Positions 8,204 to 16,726 of a stretch of 19,989 bases of DNA are shown here, piece after piece. Where the stretch lies: contig CALNCU010000291.1 in the NCBI GenBank assembly GCA_937875395.1, forward strand, positions 1 through 19,989, written 5' to 3'. The position numbers were made by a program, and so were the translations under genes. The notes beneath the pieces were generated by a model. The model searched no databases, was not told where the DNA came from, and was given only the letters and a program-made list of their open reading frames with translations. This DNA comes from an uncultured Armatimonadota bacterium (GTDB lineage: Bacteria > Armatimonadota > UBA5829 > DTJY01). Every line of letters begins with the position of its first letter. Position 1 is the first letter of the stretch.

Positions 8204-9139
8204 CTACCACCGCAGCAGTATTTTAACTGCTTCCTTCTTGTAGACTTTTTCCACCGCCTTGTCGTATTCGGCGAAGGGTATTATCCCGCCCACAAAGCTG
8301 CCGGGGTTGATCTTGCCTTCTTCCAGCAGTTTTACTACCGCCCGCAGGTTGTCTATGGTCTGCACCTTGGAGTTTTTTATCACTAATTCCTTCTGGAACC
8401 ACCGTGACTGGTCTACTTCAAACTTTTCATTGGTAAAACCGAATATAACTACTTCCTTCTTTGCTATTTCAAAGGAGTTCAGCATGGCCTGTGGGACACC
8501 GGTTGCATCTATAACAGTATCTATCTCTTCGGCCATAAGGGCGGCCATGCCCTCCGGCGTTTGCGGGTTCAGGATTTTTGCGAGTCCCATAGCCATTGCT
8601 GCTTTGGTGCGTTCCGGCGAGACTTCTATGCCTATTATCTCATCCGGCTGGCCCTCTGCCATCATTACCTGCAGAATTGCAAGCCCTGCCGGCCCCAGAC
8701 CGGATACTGCAACTTTCTTCCCGGTAAGGTTCCCGGCAACTTCCATGGAATGGTGCGCACAGCCAAAAAGTTCCAGCACAGCCGCTTCCTCCGGTTTGGC
8801 CTTTGGCGCCGGGACCACGGTATCTGCTTTCCTAAGCACGTATTCCATATAGATCATGGGGCCGCCGTCCAGCATCATTATCACCCGGTCGCCTGCCTTG
8901 AGCGAACTCACATCGGAACCGACTTCTGTGACTATCCCCACGCCTTCATGCCCGTATACTCCGGGGTCGCAGGGGTATTTAATAAGATCGCCGTACAATC
9001 CATAGAAGATTTTGTAATCGTTCTGATTGCATATGGCTGCATATTCCAGTTTTATTACAACTTCATCTGCAGATGGTTTTGGGGGTTCGATGTCGATAAT
9101 TGCGAACCTGTACGGCTCAATTATTTGAAGTGCTTTCAT
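8204..9139 (-). CDS. Medium-chain zinc-type alcohol/polyol dehydrogenase, lacking structural zinc lobe
   Basis: The 311-residue protein starts at ATG 9139 with AAGGAG five bases upstream. The catalytic zinc domain shows AAICNQNDY (C37) and VYGHEGVG (H64, E65), then AGDRV. The NAD domain has VSGLGPAG (146-152), with an acidic residue after beta-2 (GIEVS), which favours NAD over NADP. The four-cysteine structural zinc loop expected at about residues 90-110 is absent (only Cys37, 57 and 127 occur), which partly explains the short length. The family oxidises alcohol groups on sugars and polyols such as sorbitol or threonine-like substrates. It is the first enzyme gene after the LacI regulator (15-base gap). 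Family assignment is firm; the substrate is unknown. Confidence 0.9.
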   Translation of the reverse strand: MKALQIIEPYRFAIIDIEPPKPSADEVVIKLEYAAICNQNDYKIFYGLYGDLIKYPCDPGVYGHEGVGIVTEVGSDVSSLKAGDRVIMMLDGGPMIYMEYVLRKADTVVPAPKAKPEEAAVLELFGCAHHSMEVAGNLTGKKVAVSGLGPAGLAILQVMMAEGQPDEIIGIEVSPERTKAAMAMGLAKILNPQTPEGMAALMAEEIDTVIDATGVPQAMLNSFEIAKKEVVIFGFTNEKFEVDQSRWFQKELVIKNSKVQTIDNLRAVVKLLEEGKINPGSFVGGIIPFAEYDKAVEKVYKKEAVKILLRW

Positions 9140-9154
9140 GCTGTCTCCTTAATC

Positions 9155-10180
9155 CTATCCGTTTATCACCTGAACGGGAAGCATCATCTGCAAGTTCTGA
9201 TTCTTTCCGCCTACAAGCCCTGATATAAGATATTCACACGCCAGTTCTGCCATCTTTTCTGTATCCTGCTTGATTATGGGTATGGGCCTTCTGATGACGC
9301 CCAAAGCGGCAAAGTCTCCGGCACTGGTAATGTTAGGCCTGAAGGAATCGAAGCCTGCAACCAGGAGATCGTTGGGGATTTTAAGGGATCTCTCCCCGGC
9401 GGCATCCAGTAATCCCATAAGGTACCGGTTTGATTCCAGGAACACACCGGCGCCCTCATTGCAGCTTTCAAAGATTCTATCGGCGGTTGCCTTTATGCTT
9501 GCTCTGTCCGGCCTGGCAAGAAAGACACCGGCATCATCAAAATGGAGGCTGGAGCGGGCCGCACCCTCATAGACGCCTTCCAATCTGTCTTGCAGTGATT
9601 GATTGCGCACGCTGCCGCCCAGGTACACCAGCTTTGAGGCGCCCATGGATGCCAGCACATTTACGCCAAGTATAGCGCCGGATTTGTTATCCGTCACTAT
9701 ATAGTTTAATCCTTCTCCGGCGTAATACCTATCCAGCAAAAGAAAGGGTGCCCTGCTCTCTTGTATCTGCTTAAACAAGGGGATGTTACCGTCCCCTGCG
9801 GCCGGAGCCACAATCAGACCGTCAATTGAGCGGCTCATCAGGGCATCTATGCGGGACTTCTCTTTTTCAAGATCATCTTCACTGTTGCAGATGAACGTTT
9901 GGTATCCGCGAGCAGAGAGCCAGGTTTCAAGCGCCATCAACAGTTCCGGGTAGAACAGAGTTGACATATCAGGGATAACAATCCCAACCGATTTTGTCTT
10001 TCTGCTCTTCAACCCCCGGGCAACCATATTGGGCTTGTATCCAAGGCGCTCAGCCGTCTCTATAATGTTTGTCCGCTTACTATTGCTGATGCGTATTGGG
10101 TAGCCGTTTAAGACTTTGCTGACCGACGTTACGGAGACATCAACAATTTCTGCTATATCCTTCAAACCGATATTTTGCAT
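9155..10180 (-). CDS. LacI-family transcriptional regulator
   Basis: The 341-residue protein has an N-terminal helix-turn-helix (GLKDIAEIVDVSVTSVSKVLNG, residues about 5-26) and a hinge helix ending RGLKSRKTKSVGIV near 55-68. The rest is a periplasmic-binding-protein-like effector domain (VIPDMSTLFYPELL, DGLIVAP, FLLLDRY, LLVAGFDSF). Such proteins bind a sugar or sugar derivative and release a palindromic operator. The gene heads the ADH/epimerase/three-oxidoreductase unit, so that unit is the probable target. A promoter with a central-CG palindrome just downstream of it lies about 30-85 bases before the start, which points to self-repression. The ribosome site (GGGAAG, nine bases upstream) is weak. 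Confidence 0.93.
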   Translation of the reverse strand: MQNIGLKDIAEIVDVSVTSVSKVLNGYPIRISNSKRTNIIETAERLGYKPNMVARGLKSRKTKSVGIVIPDMSTLFYPELLMALETWLSARGYQTFICNSEDDLEKEKSRIDALMSRSIDGLIVAPAAGDGNIPLFKQIQESRAPFLLLDRYYAGEGLNYIVTDNKSGAILGVNVLASMGASKLVYLGGSVRNQSLQDRLEGVYEGAARSSLHFDDAGVFLARPDRASIKATADRIFESCNEGAGVFLESNRYLMGLLDAAGERSLKIPNDLLVAGFDSFRPNITSAGDFAALGVIRRPIPIIKQDTEKMAELACEYLISGLVGGKNQNLQMMLPVQVING

Positions 10181-10207
10181 TGGTTATTACTTCCCATAGT
10201 ACCCTTT

Positions 10208-10223
10208 GGTTTAACGTTTGACC
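10208..10223. promoter_or_regulatory. Candidate LacI-family operator, perfect-arm palindrome
   Basis: The 16 bases fit GGTnnAACGTTnnACC, symmetrical at 12 of 16 positions with a central CG, as is usual for LacI-family operators. On the minus strand it begins 12 bases after the -10 box, over the expected transcription start region, a classic roadblock position. It lies directly upstream of the LacI-family gene at 9155..10180. Symmetry is seen; binding is inferred. Confidence 0.6.
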
Positions 10224-10235
10224 ATACTTGCGATT

Positions 10236-10264
10236 ATAATACCACGGCATTACTAAACCGTCAA
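10236..10264 (-). promoter_or_regulatory. Sigma70-like promoter for the LacI/ADH/oxidoreductase unit
   Basis: On the minus strand TTGACG (10264-10259) is followed by exactly 17 bases and TATTAT (10241-10236). This is close to the TTGACA/TATAAT consensus at optimal spacing. Transcription would start near 10228, just before the palindromic operator, and run into the LacI-family gene and five enzyme genes. Confidence 0.65.
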
Positions 10265-10350
10265 TACCTTTTTTAACAACCACAATGAATATATCTGGTT
10301 ACAACAATCGGAGGGTGGGCACCCTTGTGAGGGGGGATGTTTGAAAGTAG

Positions 10351-13300
10351 TTAAAGTACCACCAGTTCGGCTCCTCCCAAAAGGCCGTAGTCAAAGAGGC
10401 TTAGTTCATCTCTAAGTACAGATTCTTCATAGAAAGAGTTTGGACCGCACCATATGTTATCATCTCCTTCCCTCTCATGTAACGGCCCTAGCGTATTCTG
10501 GCGGCTGGATACCACCTCTATAGAAAGCTTATTTCTTCCGGGTTTTAAGAAAGATGTGAGTTCTACCTCCCAGGGGCGCCAAAGAAGATTCCCTGCCGTT
10601 TCTCCGTTCACCTGGATTTTGTAGAGTATCCCTGAGGGACGCAGCAGCCTGAGGAATCTCTTCTTCTCATCTGCAGGAATATCTACCTCTGTGCTATAGA
10701 TCATTCTGCCGGAGTAGAAAGGGTATCCCTGTTCCTGCCATGAACCGTTTTTCAGCATCTCTGGTTCACTGGAGAGCACTCCCTTATATGGCGTCTGCAA
10801 GCAGACACCAAAGTCTCCCACTATGTAGGCCGGCTCTACTAACGTCAAAAAATTAAAGTTTACGCTGAAATCTATGGTATTTATGCCCTTCTCTACCAAA
10901 TTGGTGATCTTTACTTTGCCAAACCCGCGATCCCAATGCCACCCGGCGCCAACGGTTTCAATATTCGTGCCATTTACCGAGACTCGCCCTTTTTGTATAT
11001 CTTCTATCACAAGATATGCGCTCTTGGGGCGGTTCACCGCGCTTGCAAATGTGTATCTTAGGATGATATCTCCGCCGCGGCCGTTCATGATCCCTTTGCG
11101 GATGGCTACCCAGGGCTGCCATTGCAGGGATTCCTCTGTACCAAAATGTTCTGCCAGGCGGCGGCGCACCCGCCATTCCATATCCTCAGGCCACCAGGTC
11201 TTTCCGCCGTCTATTGAGGCGCTTATTCTATCCATAACAAGCACGTTCTCCTCTGACCGGCAGAAGTTCCAGTTGACTCCAAGTGGGGTTACTTTGCCCT
11301 GGGAGAGGTCTGCCGGCCGGGATGCGGATGCTGCACCATCTGCCGCACCCTGCCCTGTTACAAGGAGCAGGGAGCCTGACGGATGCAGAGTGAACCGGTA
11401 GCGAGCATCCCCATCTGCTGCCAATGGTTCAATGCGTTCCCGCGAGCCGTCCACGGGGTTCCATACGGCTATTGGGGTATCTGCTCCGCCAAAGAGGATA
11501 AACTCATAATTGTGCGAGCGGTTGCGGTCTGAGTTGGCTATAAAGAATATCTCCTGCATGCCGTCTATTCTGTGCTGAACATAGGTCTTGGGGACGGGGC
11601 TTCCTTCTGTATCCCTTAATGAAAAAGTTCTGGGCACGGCCTTATCAAGCGCATCTTGAAGCTGGCGGGCGCTTGAGGGGATGGATGATACGCCGGGAAG
11701 CATTGCAAGGTGCCTCCATTTATGGGCGTCGGCTTCGCAATCCAGCTCTGTGGGGAGTTTCCCCAGCATTATCACCCTTCCTCCGGCCTCTGCAAACTCT
11801 TTCAGGAGGGCATAGGTGGATGGACGCCACGTGCTTGCTGGAGGGATTACCACTGCGGAGTAGGACATCTGCCCCACCACAAAACGACCGTCCTCTACCC
11901 TTCCCATGTCTTCCAGGAAGCCTTCATCGCCAAGGTCGCAATCGTAGCCTGCGTTCATGGCGGCTTCTACTGTGCGGCGGAACATTCTGTCCAGATAATC
12001 TGCCTGGGCAAAGTCGCTCTCCGGGAGGTCTGCGGGAATCAGCCTGCCAGGTTCCATTCTGGAATATCTATCGGCCCCCGGCATATTTGCAGACCAGCCG
12101 AAGCGGTGCCCGGCAGCAGCACTTTCCACCGGATGTAAAATGAGCGCATCCGGCATTGCCGCACCGCTTGAGAGCATTTGAGAAATACGGGTAAAGTAAT
12201 CTGTAAGGAACCGCATATCCTTCCAGTAGGTCTGCTGGTAGTTCCAGTTGGGGGGATAGTCCTTCTTGCGACGTCCTTTTGCAGAATAGAGGCTGAGATG
12301 CGGACAGAAAAAGTTGGCGCCAAGCACCAGGTTAAAGTCGCCAATCCACTTGAAATCCTCAAATGTGCTGGTGTGGCGGGAGACTCCGAATATCTCTGTA
12401 AGTACATGCTTTCTGCCTAGTTGCCTGGCTGCCGAACTTGCCTGCTTTACGGTAAGAAGCATGGGGAGGCCGTGACCGTTAACACCCTCTATCTGCCGGC
12501 AGAGGTGGTCTATTCCCGGCATTTGCATATATCTATAATGGGCCATCACGCCGCCACAATGGTAACTAATCTGATCTCTTAACGTATCTTCCGCATTTAC
12601 GTGACCTGTGGATATTAGATGGTTTGCTTCGCACCAATCAAATATCTGTTTTGTAAAGGAGAGCACAAACTGCCGTAGAATGGTACGGTGTGTAAGCAGC
12701 CGAATCTTTCTGGCTTCCGGGCCATCAAAGAAGAGGTAGGGTATATCTTGCCAGAAATTGCGTTTCTGCCACTCTGCGTAGATTGCCGGAATTCCATCCC
12801 ACCAGGGGATTGCGCTGTGCCCCATCCTTATCTGGGGTTCGTCCGTAAAGATTCCCGGTATGCGCCCGCCAAAATCACCGTGAAACCTCTTTTTGTAGCC
12901 TTCATGTGTAAGATTTATGAACCGGCGTACAGCTTTTGGGTTGAGCAGGTTGGCGTATGATTCGCCGCTCCACCACCCTATTTTTGCATCATAGTGACGC
13001 CTGAAAATCAGACGATCGGAGTCTGCGTGTTTTGATACTTCATCTAAGCAGATTTTCTTTGCGCTCTTGATGGCAGGGCCGTCTCTTCCGATGAGTATAT
13101 AGGCTGCTACCGGCTTATCTTCACCATCCGGCATAGGTTGTGCGCCTGACGGTATAAACTCCGCCTCCAGCATGGCGGCACGGTATTCGTCCTTCATCCC
13201 GGCTACCTGGCCTCCTGCGTTTCCACTGGGCCAAAGATCTTCATCATAAAGCCAGAGATAGCCGTTTTTTTCTTTGGCAACCTTGAGCGCCGATTCCATG

Positions 13301-13494
13301 GCTTGAAGCCACTCTTCACTCATATAATCAGTGGTAAGGCCATGCCGCGAATGAAAAAAGCCGCCTGAAAAGCCTTTTTCTATTAAATCGCCCATCTGCC
13401 GGGCCGTCTCTTCCGGAGTAATACTGTCATTGATCGCCCAGAAAGGCGCGGGGCGCAGCAGGTTTTCAGGATTTGTAAATTTTTGGGGATCCAT
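10351..13494 (-). CDS. GH106-like (alpha-L-rhamnosidase-type) glycoside hydrolase
   Basis: The 1047-residue protein starts at ATG 13494 with GGAG seven bases upstream. The N-terminus has the pattern of the GH106-like family: LLRPAPFWAINDSITPEE, then GFSGGFFHSRHGLTTDYMSEEW and WLYDEDLWPSGNAGG (about 81-95). Acidic barrel motifs that could be catalytic are FTDEP (216-220) and LTEIFG (365-370). A helical/alpha-beta middle region follows. The C-terminal third holds galactose-binding-like beta-sandwiches (VSVNGTNI with HWDRGFGKVKITNLV; IQVNGETAGNLLWRPWEVELTSFL). No signal peptide is present, so it is probably cytoplasmic and acts on imported oligosaccharides. Known GH106 enzymes remove alpha-L-rhamnose, but many relatives are uncharacterised. 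It stands alone between two regulated units, with 134 bases upstream and 170 downstream. Confidence 0.82.
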   Translation of the reverse strand: MDPQKFTNPENLLRPAPFWAINDSITPEETARQMGDLIEKGFSGGFFHSRHGLTTDYMSEEWLQAMESALKVAKEKNGYLWLYDEDLWPSGNAGGQVAGMKDEYRAAMLEAEFIPSGAQPMPDGEDKPVAAYILIGRDGPAIKSAKKICLDEVSKHADSDRLIFRRHYDAKIGWWSGESYANLLNPKAVRRFINLTHEGYKKRFHGDFGGRIPGIFTDEPQIRMGHSAIPWWDGIPAIYAEWQKRNFWQDIPYLFFDGPEARKIRLLTHRTILRQFVLSFTKQIFDWCEANHLISTGHVNAEDTLRDQISYHCGGVMAHYRYMQMPGIDHLCRQIEGVNGHGLPMLLTVKQASSAARQLGRKHVLTEIFGVSRHTSTFEDFKWIGDFNLVLGANFFCPHLSLYSAKGRRKKDYPPNWNYQQTYWKDMRFLTDYFTRISQMLSSGAAMPDALILHPVESAAAGHRFGWSANMPGADRYSRMEPGRLIPADLPESDFAQADYLDRMFRRTVEAAMNAGYDCDLGDEGFLEDMGRVEDGRFVVGQMSYSAVVIPPASTWRPSTYALLKEFAEAGGRVIMLGKLPTELDCEADAHKWRHLAMLPGVSSIPSSARQLQDALDKAVPRTFSLRDTEGSPVPKTYVQHRIDGMQEIFFIANSDRNRSHNYEFILFGGADTPIAVWNPVDGSRERIEPLAADGDARYRFTLHPSGSLLLVTGQGAADGAASASRPADLSQGKVTPLGVNWNFCRSEENVLVMDRISASIDGGKTWWPEDMEWRVRRRLAEHFGTEESLQWQPWVAIRKGIMNGRGGDIILRYTFASAVNRPKSAYLVIEDIQKGRVSVNGTNIETVGAGWHWDRGFGKVKITNLVEKGINTIDFSVNFNFLTLVEPAYIVGDFGVCLQTPYKGVLSSEPEMLKNGSWQEQGYPFYSGRMIYSTEVDIPADEKKRFLRLLRPSGILYKIQVNGETAGNLLWRPWEVELTSFLKPGRNKLSIEVVSSRQNTLGPLHEREGDDNIWCGPNSFYEESVLRDELSLFDYGLLGGAELVVL

Positions 13495-13628
13495 GTATTA
13501 ACTCCAGCTTAATTTTTCGAATAATCGGGCAGAAAGATTTGGCCTATACATAGCAGCAGTGTTATTGCAGCCTTAAGTTTGCATATATTGTTATTGGCAA
13601 GATTAGCAGGTATAACCTTAGTTTATAT

Positions 13629-16600
13629 CTATTTCAGCTTGAACAGGCGGCCGTCACCCGGATCTAGATTATAACTAAACTGCACTTCATTGCCCTTGCG
13701 GGTAACAGGAACTCTCTTCCCGCTCAACATATCAACTGCGCTCTGCAGCTTTGGAACGCATGTATCATCTAATGCCACCTGGATTTTGGCAGGCTTGGTA
13801 ACGTCCCTGTTAACCACCATTACGTAATAATTGCCGTCGGAATCCTTAAACGTCTGCGCATCACTGTTTTCGGAGCCGCGCGCAATGTTTTTGTTGCAGA
13901 AATTGAGCTTCATAAGTATGGGGGCCAGCTTGTTCAGTTCTCTGGATAACTTTCCTACCTCATCCCATTTGGGTGTAGGATCACCGTTGATGTTCAGCAG
14001 GCCCTCAAGCCGGGCGTCTGCGCTCCCCTTGCCTATTGTTTGATATATGAAATATATTATGCCTTTGGCCCCATGAGCCAAAGATAGATAGGTCATAGCT
14101 CTTATTTCGCTTGGTATAGGCTCCCTAAGATATTTACCGCCATTCCATCCATGTGCTTGAAGTACCATCCAAATTGGCGTACTTGCGGGTATGGCTGAAC
14201 GAATAAGATCTAAATCTTCAACAAGCCGGCCGGTGTGCCCCAGCGAACTTCCTGCGCTAACGGGATATATATCGCACATAATTATTTCCGGCTTAACCAA
14301 ATTATAGAAGCCTCCAACTTCGGCAGGTTTGTCAATACAGTTGAAAGCCCTGTGTTTGGAATCAGCACCCTCTAGTATCCAGTTGATATTCTTTAGTCTT
14401 TCTACATCCATGCCTGTTCCATGGGGTTCATCGCAGGTAAAGTATCCCAACAGTGCTGGATGGCTGCCAAGGGATGAAGATGCCTGGCGGGCAGCGTTGC
14501 AGATTTTATCAATAGTGGCGAAATCCGTTTCATAAATATCCTGGCGAATATTTATATAACGGCACTCTTTGTCTTTTATATCTATATGTTCGGGCGGAAA
14601 CCTATCGCCCCAGATGTATATATGGTATTCGCCCGGTTCAATTCCCTCCATCTTGAAGTTGCCGTTTTGATCTGTAGAGGCAATGTGTCTCCCACAGCTT
14701 ACAATTGCATTATCAAGCACTTGCCCATTGCTTTTTACAACGGAACCAAGCACTGTGCAGCTGCCTGCAGGATTGCGTTTTGATGAGAAGCTAATTTTGC
14801 CGAACTGTTCGGGATAATGGAAGTTGCTATTCATGGGCGCCCATGAACTGCAGGCGCCAGAAGGATAATCTTCTCTTGCCAGATTGAACCCCCATGTATC
14901 GCCGTCTTTTGGCGCCTCCTTTAATCCGAAGGCGCTGAAGGGGATAGCTACTTCAACATTCCAGCCTTCATCCGTTCTGGTAGTATGAGACACCCAGTTA
15001 GGATTCCATTTTAAATCAAAATCTTGCGGATTGGGGCTCTTGCAATGCTGAGAAAAACGCATGCCGGCAGGATTGGTGATAAGGTGATAGTAGCTTTTTT
15101 TGTTACCGGACGGGCTTAAAAAAATCTCTATGCAATCGCCCTTCCAAATATCTTCCGGTTTGTCATGCCCGCATGAAATATTATTATCGGTTGCTTTGCA
15201 GAAGATATATAAAAAATTATTATCATACGCCAAAGAGGCTTCTGTCCTTTGCTTGGCAAAACCCAGACCTCCAAGCGCTGTAAAATTCTTAACCTGATAA
15301 CTCTTTTGCAGGCAGGTGCGGGAGCATGTTCCATCTAGTGTCAATTTCTGCGCTGATTTTTCTACATTCCAGATAAGAGAAGATGAGTGTGCCGTACTTC
15401 CGGACCGTAAGTTCAACCTTAAAAGTTCATTAACGGAGGGTAATACCTTCAATCCGTGTGTATAGGCGCTATCTAACAGGGGGCCAAGCCAATCAGTGGG
15501 GCTGGAAAAATTGATAATCATGTTCATGCCGTGTGCAGATATATCCTTGCACATGGTATCAAAGTACTGCTTACGCTCTTTTTCACTGGCAGGCACCGAC
15601 GGCACCTGCCAGCTTCCACTTGTACATACAGTTAAAACGCCTATCGGAAAGAACTGCGCGGCTTCATTTTGACGGGTGTCTTGAAACTTCAGCGGAATCT
15701 TTTTTATCTGAGTATAAGCGCTCTCCTCCGGCATTCTGGCTTTTACGCAGAGGTACTTGGCGCCCGCCTTGTGAGATACCACAAACCCTGTGTATTCGCC
15801 GGGGGATACCCTCCCCAGCGGCATCTGCTCATCGTCAAGAAACAGGCACACCTTCATTCGATCGAGAGCATCCTGCGGGCCATCAAATTTCAACTGTATT
15901 TTGCGTAAATCTCTAACTGCAATGGGAGATGCGCTGTCTATATCAGCATTCAGATGTATCCGGCTCCAGTTTACGGCGGGAAGCTTGGCAAACTGTTTGC
16001 TTGCATCCAAACTATTGGCTGATTTTGCAGATGGTTGGCCGGGGGTCTCAATTGAAATATCATCAATTATAAGGCTGCCCTTGCCCGGAAGGATGGCTAT
16101 CTGTATCCCCGTGGCATAGTCGCCTACAAGAGTGCCCTTGTAGTTTGGGGTCCAACCGCGATTAGGCTGCATATCCCTGGCTTTTATGGAAACATGCGTC
16201 CATTGATTGGGCACACACCGGCCTTCCCAGGTATAATTCACAGTCGTCTCTTTGTTGGTAAGCGCACTCACAGTTTTGGCAATGCCTGCGGCAACGTGCA
16301 CATTAAATGTACCTGCTGCCGTGGAATAATACCAAAAGCTTATCACCGTATTCTCTTTGATATTCACATTTGGTATTCTTCCTATAAGGTTGACTATGCC
16401 TTTCTCTGATGTTCCTATCAGGGCCTGCTTGCCGCTGTGCACATTCTCTGCTGTAATAGCTTTTGTGCTCCCAGGCGCTTCCGACCATATAACCCAGCCG
16501 GGATTACCCTTTTCAAAATCCTCCAGGTAACTATCGGCCCTGCCATCTTCGGCGCCAAAAGCAAGTGAGATACTTGACAGCACAAACAGGAACACAAAAA

Positions 16601-16685
16601 CAGCGCCTGCAAATCCTGCCGCCATGCATCTGGCATAATCAACAATGGGATTAAACTCTGAATCTCTTTCCACTTTCTCTCTCAA
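13629..16685 (-). CDS. Exported multidomain carbohydrate-active protein: TIM barrel split by CBM9-like and carboxypeptidase-regulatory-like domains
   Basis: The 1018-residue protein starts with TTG at 16685. AGGAGG lies seven bases upstream, and the only nearby ATG is out of frame and hits TGA after two codons. An export signal or N-terminal anchor lies at about 21-44. A jelly-roll binding domain follows (YLEDFEKGNPGW near 53, to about 215), then a linker region. At about 345-425 a TIM-barrel half begins (FFPIGVLTV, HGMNMIINFSS, HGLKVLPSVNE). A CBM9-like domain (about 435-635; IWKGDCIEIFL, VAIPFSAFG, GDTWGFNLAR) and a carboxypeptidase-regulatory-like Ig domain (about 640-715) follow. The barrel then resumes (HPALLGYFTCDEP, with E753 a candidate acid; HGAKGIIYFIYQ). 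A beta domain closes it. It lies 41 bases after a pseudopilin gene. A surface glycan hydrolase or binder is likely. Confidence 0.8.
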   Translation of the reverse strand: MREKVERDSEFNPIVDYARCMAAGFAGAVFVFLFVLSSISLAFGAEDGRADSYLEDFEKGNPGWVIWSEAPGSTKAITAENVHSGKQALIGTSEKGIVNLIGRIPNVNIKENTVISFWYYSTAAGTFNVHVAAGIAKTVSALTNKETTVNYTWEGRCVPNQWTHVSIKARDMQPNRGWTPNYKGTLVGDYATGIQIAILPGKGSLIIDDISIETPGQPSAKSANSLDASKQFAKLPAVNWSRIHLNADIDSASPIAVRDLRKIQLKFDGPQDALDRMKVCLFLDDEQMPLGRVSPGEYTGFVVSHKAGAKYLCVKARMPEESAYTQIKKIPLKFQDTRQNEAAQFFPIGVLTVCTSGSWQVPSVPASEKERKQYFDTMCKDISAHGMNMIINFSSPTDWLGPLLDSAYTHGLKVLPSVNELLRLNLRSGSTAHSSSLIWNVEKSAQKLTLDGTCSRTCLQKSYQVKNFTALGGLGFAKQRTEASLAYDNNFLYIFCKATDNNISCGHDKPEDIWKGDCIEIFLSPSGNKKSYYHLITNPAGMRFSQHCKSPNPQDFDLKWNPNWVSHTTRTDEGWNVEVAIPFSAFGLKEAPKDGDTWGFNLAREDYPSGACSSWAPMNSNFHYPEQFGKISFSSKRNPAGSCTVLGSVVKSNGQVLDNAIVSCGRHIASTDQNGNFKMEGIEPGEYHIYIWGDRFPPEHIDIKDKECRYINIRQDIYETDFATIDKICNAARQASSSLGSHPALLGYFTCDEPHGTGMDVERLKNINWILEGADSKHRAFNCIDKPAEVGGFYNLVKPEIIMCDIYPVSAGSSLGHTGRLVEDLDLIRSAIPASTPIWMVLQAHGWNGGKYLREPIPSEIRAMTYLSLAHGAKGIIYFIYQTIGKGSADARLEGLLNINGDPTPKWDEVGKLSRELNKLAPILMKLNFCNKNIARGSENSDAQTFKDSDGNYYVMVVNRDVTKPAKIQVALDDTCVPKLQSAVDMLSGKRVPVTRKGNEVQFSYNLDPGDGRLFKLK

Positions 16686-16726
16686 TGCATTACCTCCTAG
16701 GGTTTATTGGCTAAGCAATACTGAAA

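Noticed and set aside
8561..9223. A 220-codon plus-strand open frame
   Set aside because: It lies antisense to the well-supported dehydrogenase gene, has no family motif and no ribosome site; it is a shadow of the real coding frame.
10312..10325. AGGGTGGGCACCCT palindrome after the GH106-like gene as a terminator
   Set aside because: The stem is only five base pairs around a four-base loop and is not followed by a T-tract on the minus strand, so intrinsic termination is not supported.
11619..12143. A 174-codon plus-strand open frame
   Set aside because: It is fully antisense to the GH106-like gene, its translation has no known motif, and it overlaps a second unrelated shadow frame on the same strand.
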